64,000 nt of DNA from Prevotellaceae bacterium KH2P17 (lineage in GTDB: Bacteria; Bacteroidota; Bacteroidia; Bacteroidales; Bacteroidaceae), in NCBI GenBank assembly GCA_900199655.1, contig FZRE01000001.1, forward strand, positions 62,001 through 126,000. The letters are read 5' to 3'. The position numbers and the translations under genes were made by a program. Shown here piece by piece: positions 56,037 to 64,000 of the stretch. The notes beneath the pieces are model-generated. The model ran no database searches and was not told the DNA's origin. It saw only the letters and a program-made list of their open reading frames with translations. How positions within the stretch are numbered: the stretch's first letter is position 1; every line of letters starts with the position of its first letter.

Positions 56037-59009
56037 ATGAAAGCAAAGATACCACAGGAATGGAATAAGTTTTATCTGAAGGATGTGACCTTTGTCAACC
56101 TGATGATGCGGCGTATCTACAACATCCTCATCGTGGCCAACCCCTACGATGCCTTCATGCTGGAGGAAGACGGGCGCGTAGAAGAGAAGATATACAATGA
56201 GTACATGGAGCTGGGACTGCGCTATCCGCCCACCTTCACGCAAGTAAGTACGATAGCGGAGGCCGAGAAGGTGCTGGCCACCACACGCATTGACCTGGTT
56301 ATCTGCATGCCGGGCAACGCCGACAACGATGCCTTCGCCGTGGCGCGAGCCATCAAGGAAGAGTTCCCGCGCATACACTGCATCGTCCTGACGCCTTTCT
56401 CGCATGGCATTACCAAGCGCATGGAGAACGAGGATCTGAGCATTTTCGACTACGTGTTCTGCTGGCTCGGCAACACCAACCTCATCATGTCGATTATCAA
56501 ACTCATTGAAGACAAGATGAACCTGGAGCACGACATCCGCGAAGCTGGCGTGCAGATGATACTCTTAGTGGAAGACAGCGTGCGCTTCTATTCCTCCATC
56601 CTGCCCAATCTATACAACTACATTCTGGTCCAGAGCAAGAGTTTCTCGACCGAGGCGCTCAACACCCACTCGGCTACACTGCGCATGCGGGGCCGACCCA
56701 AGGTAGTGCTGGCGCGCAACTACGAAGAAGCAATGGATCTGTACACCAAGTATGCCGACAACACTCTGGGCGTTATCAGCGACGCCCGCTTCCCCGTAAA
56801 CGGCCAGAAGGACTCCGATGCCGGCCTCAAACTGCTGCGCACCATCCGCCGCAACGACGAGTACGTGCCTCTCATCATGGAGAGTGCCGAGCAGGAGAAC
56901 CGCTCCCGAGCCGAGGCAGAGCACTTCCGCTTTGTTGACAAGAACTCGAAAACGATGAACCTCGACCTGCGCAACCTGCTCGAAGAGCACATGGGCTTCG
57001 GCGACTTCATCTTCCGAGACCCCGCCACGCATGCCGAAATCATGCGCATACACAACCTCAAGGAGCTGCAGGACAACATCTTCAAGATACCCAACGACTC
57101 CATGCTCTACCACATCAGTCGCAACCACATGAGCCGCTGGCTCTGTGCGCGGGCCATCTTCCCCGTTTCCGCCTTCCTGAAAAACATCACCTGGCACAAG
57201 CTGCAGGATGTTGACGTGCACCGGCAGATTATCTTCGACGCCATCGTACAGTACCGCCAGATGAAGAACCTGGGCATTGTGGCCGTCTTCAACCGGCAGA
57301 GATTCGACAAATACGCCCACTTCGCCCGCATAGGCGACGGCTCCCTGGGCGGCAAGGGCAGAGGACTGGCTTTCCTGGACAACATCATCAAGCGGCACAC
57401 CGACTTCAACCAGTTTCCCGGCGTAACGATACAGATACCCAAGACGGTAGTTCTGTGCACCGACGTGTTCGACCAATTCATGGAACGCAACGACCTCTAC
57501 CCGCTTGCACTCAGTGACGTAAGCGACGAGGAAATTCTCTCCGCCTTCCTCAAGGCACAGCTCCCCGATGAGTTCATCGGCGATTTCTACGCCTTCTTCG
57601 ATGCCACCAACAGCCCGATAGCCGTGCGCAGCAGCTCTTTACTGGAAGATGCGCACTACCAGCCCTTTGCAGGCATCTACTCCACTTACATGATACCGTA
57701 CCTTGAAGACAAAGACCTCATGCTCCACATGCTGGCCTGCGCCATCAAGGGTGTTTACGCCTCGGTGTTCTACAAGGACTCCAAGGCCTACATGACGGCC
57801 ACGAGCAACGTGATAGACCAGGAGAAGATGGCCGTCATCCTGCAGGAGGTGGTGGGCAAGCAGCATGCTACGCGCTTCTACCCCAGCTTCAGCGGCGTGC
57901 TGCGTTCGCTCAACTACTACCCCATAGGCGACGAGACGGCCGAGGAGGGCATAGCATCGCTGGCCCTGGGACTGGGCAAGTACATCGTTGACGGGGGCCA
58001 GACGCTGCGCGTTTCGCCCTACCACCCGCACCAGGTGCTGCAGACCTCGGAGATGGAAACGGCCCTGCGCGAAACCCAGACGCACTTCTACGCCCTCGAC
58101 ACCACGCGGGTGGGCGAGGACTTCAAGGTCGACGACGGCTTCAACATCCTCAGCCTCAAGGTCAAGGAGGCCGAACAGGACCGCACGCTCAGCTACATCG
58201 CCTCCACTTACGACCCCTACGACCAGGTTATACGCGATGGTCTTTACGAGGGCGGGCGCAAGATTATCTCCTTTGCCGGCGTGCTGCAGCAGGGCGTGTT
58301 CCCCCTGCCGGAGATACTGCAGCTGGCCATGAAGTACGGCGCCGGAGAGATGCGCCGCCCCGTGGAGATAGAGTTCGCCTGCAACCTGAACGCCGACCGC
58401 ACGGGCGAATTCTACCTCCTGCAAATCCGACCCATCGTAGATTCCAAGCAGATGCTCGACGAGGACCTTGCCGCCATACCCGACTCCGACTGCCTGCTGC
58501 GCTCTCACAACTCGCTGGGGCATGGTATCACGGACGATGTAACCGATGTTTTGTACGTAAAAACCAACAGTCAGTACACCGCCATGAACAATCCGGCCGT
58601 GGCAGCTGATATCGAACGCATCAACCGCAGCTTCCTCGATGCCGGCCGCAACTACGTACTCATAGGCCCGGGGCGCTGGGGTTCCAGCGACGCCTGGCTG
58701 GGTGTACCGGTCAAGTGGCCCCATATCAGCGCGGCGAGGGTCATCGTAGAGGTGGCGCTCAAGAACTACCACGTGGACCCCAGCCAGGGTACGCACTTCT
58801 TCCAGAACCTGACGAGCTTCGGCGTGGGCTACTTCACCGTCGATGCCGCTGCCGGCAACGGCATCTACCGCAAGGAGATACTCGACGCGATGCCCGCCGT
58901 AGAAGAGACCGAGTACGTGCGCCACGTGCGCTTCCCGCAACCGCTTAAAATCATGATGGACGGCAAGAAGCAGGAGGGAGTGGTGCTGTTTACGCACACA
59001 AACTCTTGA
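56037..59009 (+). CDS. receiver / PPDK_N ATP-grasp fusion protein
   Basis: Starting at 56037 (MKAKIPQEWNKFYLKDVTFV), just after its promoter, the product is 990 residues. Residues about 25-150 form a receiver-like domain without the phospho-accepting Asp (LVICMPGN in its place). Residues about 170-310 form a second one with the full set: ED in ILLVEDSVRF, Asp in GVISDARFP (near 248), Ser in IMESAE and Lys in FVDKNS. Residues about 430-805 are a pyruvate-phosphate-dikinase ATP-grasp (SLGGKGRGLAFL, IAVRSSSLLED, FYLLQIRPIVD). The last 180 residues (GPGRWGSSDAWLGVPVKWPH) are unfamiliar. The phosphohistidine and PEP domains of PpsA and PpdK are absent, so it cannot be an ordinary PEP synthase. Substrate unknown. 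Confidence 0.8.
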   Translation: MKAKIPQEWNKFYLKDVTFVNLMMRRIYNILIVANPYDAFMLEEDGRVEEKIYNEYMELGLRYPPTFTQVSTIAEAEKVLATTRIDLVICMPGNADNDAFAVARAIKEEFPRIHCIVLTPFSHGITKRMENEDLSIFDYVFCWLGNTNLIMSIIKLIEDKMNLEHDIREAGVQMILLVEDSVRFYSSILPNLYNYILVQSKSFSTEALNTHSATLRMRGRPKVVLARNYEEAMDLYTKYADNTLGVISDARFPVNGQKDSDAGLKLLRTIRRNDEYVPLIMESAEQENRSRAEAEHFRFVDKNSKTMNLDLRNLLEEHMGFGDFIFRDPATHAEIMRIHNLKELQDNIFKIPNDSMLYHISRNHMSRWLCARAIFPVSAFLKNITWHKLQDVDVHRQIIFDAIVQYRQMKNLGIVAVFNRQRFDKYAHFARIGDGSLGGKGRGLAFLDNIIKRHTDFNQFPGVTIQIPKTVVLCTDVFDQFMERNDLYPLALSDVSDEEILSAFLKAQLPDEFIGDFYAFFDATNSPIAVRSSSLLEDAHYQPFAGIYSTYMIPYLEDKDLMLHMLACAIKGVYASVFYKDSKAYMTATSNVIDQEKMAVILQEVVGKQHATRFYPSFSGVLRSLNYYPIGDETAEEGIASLALGLGKYIVDGGQTLRVSPYHPHQVLQTSEMETALRETQTHFYALDTTRVGEDFKVDDGFNILSLKVKEAEQDRTLSYIASTYDPYDQVIRDGLYEGGRKIISFAGVLQQGVFPLPEILQLAMKYGAGEMRRPVEIEFACNLNADRTGEFYLLQIRPIVDSKQMLDEDLAAIPDSDCLLRSHNSLGHGITDDVTDVLYVKTNSQYTAMNNPAVAADIERINRSFLDAGRNYVLIGPGRWGSSDAWLGVPVKWPHISAARVIVEVALKNYHVDPSQGTHFFQNLTSFGVGYFTVDAAAGNGIYRKEILDAMPAVEETEYVRHVRFPQPLKIMMDGKKQEGVVLFTHTNS

Positions 59010-59020
59010 TTTAAATCAAG
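59005..59020. repeat. perfect 16-bp palindrome at the stop codon of the fusion gene
   Basis: CTTGATTTAAATCAAG spans the TGA stop. It could be a small operator or a hairpin, but it has no following T run. Confidence 0.5.
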
Positions 59021-59056
59021 AAAACACGCTTTCGGCAAAATAAAAGCATGTTTTTG

Positions 59057-59087
59057 TTGCACGGTATGCTATTTACCTTTATCTTTG
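59057..59087 (+). promoter_or_regulatory. promoter of the candidate small RNA
   Basis: TTG (59057-59059), 20 bp, TATCTTTG (59080-59087), a full consensus match. An overlapping TACCTTTA lies six bases upstream. Confidence 0.75.
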
Positions 59088-59093
59088 CATCGT

Positions 59094-59155
59094 GTTTTTC
59101 ATGGTATTAGATTTAAGGTTAACAAAGATTGGGACTCAGCGGAGCCCCTTTTTTT
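59094..59155 (+). ncRNA. candidate small RNA of about 60 nt
   Basis: A consensus promoter is followed within about 70 bp by a terminator: GGGACTC (59131-59137) pairs with GAGCCCC (59142-59148) with one mismatch, then seven T residues. The short body (core TTAGATTTAAGGTTAACAAA) is AT-rich. It also holds a 21-codon frame from ATG at 59101 (MVLDLRLTKIGTQRSPFFYA then L), so a leader peptide is possible. I have an unverified impression that this core recurs in Bacteroidales intergenic regions. Confidence 0.6.
59131..59155 (+). terminator. terminator of the candidate small RNA
   Basis: Stem GGGACTC/GAGCCCC with an A-C mismatch, loop AGCG, then T7. Confidence 0.75.
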
Positions 59156-59254
59156 ATGCCCTTTAGTCTGGTGCGTTCGCCGTCTTCAGTCCCTCCGTTT
59201 TTCTCTGTCGTGTAACTGCCTGCTGCAGAGCGGTTTCGTAAAAGCTATGCTTCA

Positions 59255-59311
59255 AGCCCCCTGAATGATGCCTTCAAGGGGCCCGAACGATACCTTCGGG
59301 CGCCTTGAAGG
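59255..59311 (+). promoter_or_regulatory. alternative hairpins upstream of the MutS-like gene
   Basis: CCTTCAAGGGGCCCGAA (59271-59287) pairs with 59295-59311 with one mismatch. The 5' arm can instead pair with GCCCCCTGAA (about 59256-59265), also with one mismatch. The two stems exclude each other. They lie upstream of the mapped promoter, so they may relate to DNA structure or another transcript. Confidence 0.45.
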
Positions 59312-59356
59312 ATAGCTCCGGCCGCGTGGAGGCAGAAGTTTTTGAGCACCGGGGGG

Positions 59357-59387
59357 TTGCACGGGTGGGAATAAATGCGTATTTTTG
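59357..59387 (+). promoter_or_regulatory. promoter of the MutS-like gene
   Basis: TTG (59357-59359), 20 bp, TATTTTTG (59380-59387). It makes the in-frame ATG at 59434 the best start, with about 40 bases of leader; ATG at 59395 would be almost leaderless. Confidence 0.7.
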
Positions 59388-59433
59388 CAGCCGTATGGAT
59401 TGGTATCAGTACAGCTATAACTTACACGTCAAC

Positions 59434-61245
59434 ATGTCCAACAGGGAACATTACGAGGAAGGCGCAGCCCGGCTGGCCTCCGAAATCAAGTTACTCAAGC
59501 GCAGGAGCCGCGGTTACGTTGGCGCCGAGATAGTGTTTTTTCTCGCTGCCGTGGGCTTCGTGGTGCTGTACACGGTGGTGCAGTGGGGCTGGGGGCTGCT
59601 GGCGGCGGCCGCGCTGTGGCTGGCGGGCTACTTTGTGGTGCGCTGGCTGGATGTGCGCAACGACCGTACCATAGCCCGGAAGGAGGACTTGCGCAGCGTC
59701 TTCGTTCACGAGCTGGAGGCGCTGGAGGGCAACTTCTCGTCGTTCAATGACGGCAGCCGCTTCGCCAATCCGCACCATCCGTTCGCCGTAGACCTGGATG
59801 TCTTCGGCCCCGATTCGCTCTATCAGCGCATGAACCGCTGCGTTACGTCGGGCGGGGCGCAGCTGCTGGCCGGCTATCTCTCGCTCGAGTGCGCCGTCTG
59901 TCAGCCCGAGGCGATACGCCACCTGGGGCACGATGCCGGCTTCATGGACCATTTCCAGGCCCTCGGACAGCGCGGGCAGGCAGACACCGAGGCCATCCGT
60001 AAGGCCACGGAGGCCCTGTGCGGTGTGCGTGTACCGCGCTGGCTGGGCTCGTGGGCGGCTCGTGCGGCGGCCGTGTTGTTGCTGGCAGGCTTCTTTGCGG
60101 TGGTGGTTCTGGCCTTTGCGGGGCGCGTCTCTGTGGGCGTTCCCATAGCTTGGGGCGTGGTGCAGTTCTACCTCGTCTTCCTGCTGTGCCATCCGTACAT
60201 CCGCCGCATCTCCAAGTCAGCCGGCTCGCTGCAGCGGCACGTAGGCCTGTACGTTAAGCTGGTGCAGCTGTGCAGGCAGAAGACGGACTGGCCGGAGGGG
60301 CTAAAGGCCGACGTGGCAGAACTGGAGGCAGCGTCCGGCTCGTTTGAGCAGCTGGAGCAGCTCATGGCTGCCATCGACCGCCGCGGCAACGAGTTCGGCC
60401 TCCTGGTTACCAATGTCTTCTATCTGGGCGACTTCTTCATCGTGCGCCGTTTTCTGCATTGGCGGGCTGCACTCGCCCAAGGGAGCGGCCGCTGGATGCA
60501 GGCCATGAGCCATGTAGACGCGCTGGTGTCGGCCGGCCGCTTTGCCTGTAACCATCCGGAGGCCTGCACGGCGGAGATTGCAGAGGGCGACGGCGTGACG
60601 TATCGGGCGCGTGGCATCTGGCATCCGTTCATCGGCAAGGATGCCGTAAGAAACGATTTCGAGATTGCGGACACACATTATTATATAGTAACGGGTGCCA
60701 ACATGGCCGGCAAGAGCACCTTCCTGCGCGCCATCGGCATCAACTACGTGCTGGCAATGAACGGCATGCCCGTGTTTGCAGAGCAGCTGCAGGTGTCGCG
60801 GTTCAACCTCTTCAGCAGCATGCGCACCACCGACGACCTCACCCACGGCATCTCCTACTTCAATGCCGAGCTGCTGCGGCTGCGCCAGCTCATCGGCTTC
60901 TGCAAGACCGGAGGCCGGCAGCCGGCGGCAGGCTCCAACGGTTCCATGCGCAGTACGCTCATCATCCTGGACGAAATACTTAAGGGAACAAACTCTCTGG
61001 ACAAGCTGAACGGCTCGCGACTCTTCCTCGAGAGCATCGCCAAACTGCCCGTTAGCGGACTCATAGCCACCCACGACCTGGAGCTGTCGCGCATGGGCGA
61101 CGAACGTCCTGACCGCTTCCACAACTACTGCTTCGAGATAGAACTCGGCACGCAGGTTACCTATTCGTACAAGATAACGCCCGGCGTGGCTCGTAACCAG
61201 AATGCAACGTTTCTGTTACGCGATGTACTGAAAAATGTTGAGTAA
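59434..61245 (+). CDS. membrane-associated MutS-like ATPase
   Basis: From MSNREHYEEGAARLASEIKL the product has 603 residues. The C-terminal third is a MutS-type ABC ATPase: Walker A VTGANMAGKSTFLRAIG (about residues 419-435), the MRTTDDLTHGISYFNAELLR signature, Walker B LIILDEILKGTNSLDKLNG and the switch His in LIATHDLELSR. The mismatch-recognition domain is missing. Two pairs of hydrophobic helices (about residues 32-72 and 208-255) suggest membrane anchoring, unlike MutS1 or MutS2. A role in mismatch repair is unlikely; the true function is unknown. Confidence 0.85.
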   Translation: MSNREHYEEGAARLASEIKLLKRRSRGYVGAEIVFFLAAVGFVVLYTVVQWGWGLLAAAALWLAGYFVVRWLDVRNDRTIARKEDLRSVFVHELEALEGNFSSFNDGSRFANPHHPFAVDLDVFGPDSLYQRMNRCVTSGGAQLLAGYLSLECAVCQPEAIRHLGHDAGFMDHFQALGQRGQADTEAIRKATEALCGVRVPRWLGSWAARAAAVLLLAGFFAVVVLAFAGRVSVGVPIAWGVVQFYLVFLLCHPYIRRISKSAGSLQRHVGLYVKLVQLCRQKTDWPEGLKADVAELEAASGSFEQLEQLMAAIDRRGNEFGLLVTNVFYLGDFFIVRRFLHWRAALAQGSGRWMQAMSHVDALVSAGRFACNHPEACTAEIAEGDGVTYRARGIWHPFIGKDAVRNDFEIADTHYYIVTGANMAGKSTFLRAIGINYVLAMNGMPVFAEQLQVSRFNLFSSMRTTDDLTHGISYFNAELLRLRQLIGFCKTGGRQPAAGSNGSMRSTLIILDEILKGTNSLDKLNGSRLFLESIAKLPVSGLIATHDLELSRMGDERPDRFHNYCFEIELGTQVTYSYKITPGVARNQNATFLLRDVLKNVE

Positions 61246-61269
61246 TTAATAATTTTTGGCTAAAAGCCA

Positions 61270-61299
61270 TTGTCGGATAAAATATAATTGCTATTTTTG
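61270..61299 (+). promoter_or_regulatory. promoter of the aquaporin gene
   Basis: TTG (61270-61272), 19 bp, TATTTTTG (61292-61299), 42 bp before the ATG at 61342. Confidence 0.75.
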
Positions 61300-61341
61300 C
61301 GTTGTCTACATGAGAATTTACTTTATTAAACATCATAACAA

Positions 61342-62055
61342 ATGAAAAAGTATTTAGCAGAAATGGTCGGCACTATGGTGCTGGTGCTCATGGGTTGCGG
61401 CGTAGCCGTATCCTTGGGATGTAACAACGCAGACCCCGAAACGGTTATCGGAACCGCTATGGCGTTCGGTCTGTCGGTAGTGGCGATGGCTTACACCATC
61501 GGTGGTATTTCGGGTTGCCACATCAACCCGGCCATAACGCTCGGCGTGTACCTGAGCGGTCGCATGAGCGCAAAGGACTGCGGCATGTACATGTTGTTCC
61601 AGGTAATAGGCGGTTTGATAGGTGCAGCCATCCTGTACGTGCTCGTTACCGCTACCGGTGGCGACCTGGCAGCCAGTGCCTTGGGCGCTAACGACCTGCA
61701 GGCACTCAATGATGCGCAGACTGTTACAGTGGCCGGAGGCCTTTTGGCAGAGATTTTCTTCACCTGCGTGTTCGTACTCGTGGTGCTTGGTGCTACCGCC
61801 AAGACCAATGGAGCGACCAATAACTTCGCCGGTCTGGCCATCGGTTTGTCGCTTGTTCTGGTTCACCTGGTTTGTATCCGCTACACCGGCACGTCCGTGA
61901 ACCCGGCTCGTTCCATCGGTCCTGCTATCTTCGCACAGCTCACACCGGGCCATGCCTCCGCGCTGTCTCACCTGTGGATATTCATCGTAGGCCCGTTCAT
62001 CGGCGCTGCCTTGTCAGCAGGCATCTGGAAGATGATAGAGCCCGCGGACAAATAA
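61342..62055 (+). CDS. MIP-family aquaporin
   Basis: A 237-residue channel with six membrane helices and both NPA motifs (HINPAITLGVYLSG near residue 60 and TSVNPARSIGPAIF near residue 185). The Arg after the second NPA and the overall short loops resemble AqpZ-type water channels rather than glycerol facilitators, which have an Asp after the second NPAR. It has its own promoter and terminator. Confidence 0.93.
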   Translation: MKKYLAEMVGTMVLVLMGCGVAVSLGCNNADPETVIGTAMAFGLSVVAMAYTIGGISGCHINPAITLGVYLSGRMSAKDCGMYMLFQVIGGLIGAAILYVLVTATGGDLAASALGANDLQALNDAQTVTVAGGLLAEIFFTCVFVLVVLGATAKTNGATNNFAGLAIGLSLVLVHLVCIRYTGTSVNPARSIGPAIFAQLTPGHASALSHLWIFIVGPFIGAALSAGIWKMIEPADK

Positions 62056-62079
62056 CACTAACAAGAAAACCGTAAAACC

Positions 62080-62115
62080 ATGAGGGGCGTTGCTTTCAGC
62101 GCCCCTCATCTTTTT
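62080..62115 (+). terminator. terminator after the aquaporin gene
   Basis: ATGAGGGGCG (62080-62089) pairs perfectly with CGCCCCTCAT (62100-62109), then CTTTTT. Confidence 0.85.
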
Positions 62116-62135
62116 GCGTTTCGAGCCATTCAGTT

Positions 62136-63347
62136 ATGTCAAAAGACAAGCCAAAACACTCGCTGACGGACAAACGGTACGTTATTCCGTTCATTCTGAT
62201 AACTTCGCTGTTCTTTCTGTGGGGCTTCGCGCGGGCCATTCTCGATGTGCTTAACAAGCATTTTCAGAATGCACTCGACATTTCAATCACCCAGTCGTCG
62301 CTCATTCAGGTGACTACTTACCTGGGTTATTTCATTATGGCCATACCTGCAGGCTGGTTCATCAACCGCCAGGGCTACCGCCGGGGTGTGGTTTTCGGCC
62401 TCATGTTGTTTGCAATCGGGGCGTTCCTGTTCATTCCCGGGGCCGAGGCAGGCACCTTCTACGCTTATCTCGGCGCGCTTTTCATCATCGGGTGCGGGCT
62501 TGTGTTCCTCGAAACGGCGGCCAATCCCTACGTTACTGAGCTGGGTGATGAGTCTACGGGCACGGCACGGCTCAACTTCTCGCAGTCGTTCAACGGCCTC
62601 GGTTCGCTTTTTGCCACCTTTACCATTGGTCAGTTCTTCTTCAGCGGCAGTGCAGAAGGCGGCGACGTGGTGATACCCTACACCATTCTTGGCGTGCTGG
62701 TGCTGCTGATAGCGATAGTTTTCTCGCGCGTGCATCTGCCCGAAATCAAGCACGAAGAAACGGAGGAAGACCGCAGCAGCGGCACTCGCATCCGGAAACT
62801 CTTCGTCCATCACCCCATGTTCGTGTTCGGTCTGTTCTCCCTCTTGGCGTATGAGATAGCCGAAATCTCCATCAACAGCTACTTCATCAACTTCGTTACG
62901 GGCAAGGGATGGATGAGTGACAACACGGCATCCGTGGTACTTACGGTGGCGCTTGCATTCTTTATGGTGGGCCGTTTCATTGGCAGCTGGGTCATGAGGC
63001 GCGTCCCCGCGGAGTACACCTTGCTGGTTTGTGCCATCGGCAGCGTGTCGTGCATGGGCGTAGTGCTGCTCGATTTGGGGCGTCTGTCTATGGTGGCAGT
63101 CATCTGCAACTACCTGTTCGAGGCCATCATGTTCCCCACCATCTTCTCATTATCCCTGTCGGGACTGGGCAATCTCACCAAGAGCGCCTCGTCGCTGCTC
63201 ATGATGACGCCCATCGGAGGCTGCGGATTCCTGCTCATGGGCATCATTGCCGACAACACGAACCTCACCCTCCCGTTCGTCATTCCATTCTTAGGGTACT
63301 TCGTAGTGCTGCTTTTTGCCTCGGAGCTGACCCGCAAACGGGAATGA
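62136..63347 (+). CDS. sugar MFS transporter, FucP/GluP-like
   Basis: A 403-residue transporter with twelve predicted helices. The start FFLWGFARAILDVLNKHFQ and the FLETAANPYVTELGDEST motif are typical of the FucP group of sugar-proton symporters; Bacteroidota members take up fucose, glucose or galactose. The substrate cannot be read from the sequence. Only 20 bp separate it from the aquaporin terminator and no promoter was recognised, so it may depend on readthrough. Confidence 0.85.
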   Translation: MSKDKPKHSLTDKRYVIPFILITSLFFLWGFARAILDVLNKHFQNALDISITQSSLIQVTTYLGYFIMAIPAGWFINRQGYRRGVVFGLMLFAIGAFLFIPGAEAGTFYAYLGALFIIGCGLVFLETAANPYVTELGDESTGTARLNFSQSFNGLGSLFATFTIGQFFFSGSAEGGDVVIPYTILGVLVLLIAIVFSRVHLPEIKHEETEEDRSSGTRIRKLFVHHPMFVFGLFSLLAYEIAEISINSYFINFVTGKGWMSDNTASVVLTVALAFFMVGRFIGSWVMRRVPAEYTLLVCAIGSVSCMGVVLLDLGRLSMVAVICNYLFEAIMFPTIFSLSLSGLGNLTKSASSLLMMTPIGGCGFLLMGIIADNTNLTLPFVIPFLGYFVVLLFASELTRKRE

Positions 63348-63390
63348 AAAAAGCTCAAGTTCCGTCGTCGGAGCTTGAGCTTTTCTTTTC
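63347..63390. terminator. bidirectional terminator between converging genes
   Basis: AAAAGCTCAAG (63349-63359) pairs with CTTGAGCTTTT (63374-63384), with T runs on both strands. It serves the transporter on the plus strand and the hydrolase on the minus strand. Confidence 0.8.
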
Positions 63391-63401
63391 CAGTCCTCTT
63401 G

Positions 63402-64000
63402 TTAAATGGTCTGGCTTCCGGCCTTCACCTCTTTTTCTGTTTTGTGATTTCCCCACAGGATAACTGCCTTGAAGGGCACGTTGGTCTTGATGGTCACCTT
63501 GGGTTGCTGCTCGCGGGAGCTGCGCCTGGCCACTTTGAAGGAGATGCTGCCATCAGGTCCGTAGGGATAACGGTCTATGCCATAGGCATCGAGCAGGTTA
63601 ACGTCGATGGTGATGGTATTCTCGCCGTAGTTTGCACGTATGCCGAAGATGTACTCAATGAGCTCTGCGATGGGCGGAAGACCGGTCCATCCCACGAAGT
63701 CCTTGCGTGCCATGAAGCCCGGTTCGGCAGCTTCGGGGGCGTAGTACTCGTAGAAGGTACCCGTGCGTTGCCACACTTTGAACACGTTCCGGTAGTGATT
63801 GAGGGTGATGTCCCATGCCAGCTGGCGATAGCCTTTATCCACCAGGCCCGATATAACCATGTAGTTGGTAGGTGCCCATACGCCACCAAGCCAGTAGCGG
63901 CCGTTGGCCTTGTACTTTGGATGATCGGCCGCAAGCGATGCCACGCGGTGTGGGCGGTTGAACTTGGCCGTGTCCGCCAGGTGCGATACAAGGCTGTCGA
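63402..64000 (-). CDS. glycoside hydrolase (MGH1/GH63-like), C-terminal part
   Basis: The frame runs off the right end of the window, with at least 198 codons visible on the minus strand. Segments NGRYWLGGVWAPTNYMVISG, KVWQRTGTFYEYYAPEAAEP and GFMARKDFVGWTGLPPIAEL are typical of the (alpha/alpha)6-barrel hydrolases related to GH63, GH37 trehalases and mannosylglycerate hydrolase. The beta-rich C-terminal part ends at the stop at 63402. Which sugar it acts on cannot be told. It shares a terminator with the convergent sugar transporter. Confidence 0.8.
   Translation of the reverse strand, partial: DSLVSHLADTAKFNRPHRVASLAADHPKYKANGRYWLGGVWAPTNYMVISGLVDKGYRQLAWDITLNHYRNVFKVWQRTGTFYEYYAPEAAEPGFMARKDFVGWTGLPPIAELIEYIFGIRANYGENTITIDVNLLDAYGIDRYPYGPDGSISFKVARRSSREQQPKVTIKTNVPFKAVILWGNHKTEKEVKAGSQTI

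Larger units (their letters stand above)
59010..59433. other. intergenic region with a candidate sRNA and alternative hairpins
   Basis: 424 bp with no confirmed protein gene. It holds a 16-bp palindrome, a candidate small RNA with its own promoter and terminator (59057-59155), mutually exclusive hairpins (59255-59311) and the promoter of the MutS-like gene (59357-59387). Confidence 0.7.

Noticed and set aside
1..64000. CRISPR arrays, transposases, integrases, tRNA and rRNA genes
   Set aside because: None were seen on either strand; the repeats present are palindromic or short tandem units without regular spacers.

Overview
The window comes from a Bacteroidota chromosome, most likely a Prevotellaceae-type member of the Bacteroidales. 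The evidence is the gene order (rplKAJL-rpoBC, then an unbroken str-S10-spc-alpha supercluster with map, infA and a zinc-free rpmJ), many Bacteroidota-type promoters (TTG/TTTG, 19-20 bp, TAnnTTTG), mostly weak ribosome binding sites, BspA-like LRR and TonB-linked surface proteins, a TPR hybrid histidine kinase with an AraC output, and recurrent C-terminal tails of the form YNLxGQ...GxYIxNGKK...VK/R. No mobile-element transposase, integrase, tRNA, rRNA or CRISPR array was seen.

Layout. 1-10.4 kb: the end of rplK, then rplA, rplJ, rplL, a stem-loop attenuator, rpoB and rpoC, closed by a strong terminator. 10.4-26.4 kb: an accessory stretch between the RNA polymerase and ribosomal clusters. It holds a HigBA-like toxin-antitoxin pair framed by inverted GC-rich repeats, a small lipoprotein with a broken secreted-protein remnant downstream, a secreted endonuclease I, a secreted chitobiase-C/OB-like protein, a BspA-like LRR protein followed by a tiny protein, a DUF3467-type gene, a hybrid two-component gene interrupted by one in-frame TAG, and a 1211-residue secreted protein followed by a second tiny protein. 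26.5-45.1 kb: rpsL to rplQ, including secY, map, infA and rpoA, on the + strand. 45.1-64 kb: an orphan HicB-like antitoxin, a TonB-type outer-membrane protein divergent from a sensor kinase/OmpR regulator pair, a glycine-zipper lipoprotein, a GH109-like oxidoreductase-fold protein, RlpA, glutamate dehydrogenase, a receiver/ATP-grasp (PPDK_N) fusion, a probable small RNA, a membrane MutS-like ATPase, an aquaporin, a sugar MFS transporter, and a glycoside hydrolase running off the right end.

The genes fall into three groups. The translation/transcription core is continuous and co-directional, with short gaps except at a few structured intercistronic regions (rplL-rpoB, rpsL-rpsG, fusA-rpsJ, rpsN-rpsH, rpmJ-rpsM) that look like control points. 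The surface group (TonB receptor, LRR, secreted endonuclease, GH109-like enzyme, sugar transporter, terminal hydrolase) fits a gut or oral saprophyte feeding on host or plant glycans. The third group is regulatory or unexplained: the receiver/ATP-grasp fusion, the small RNA, and a family of three near-perfect intergenic palindromes built from GACAnnTGTC-GCACGAT units. That family, the small RNA and the fusion protein are the best candidates for undescribed biology here. All family calls come from reading the sequence; no database search was run.
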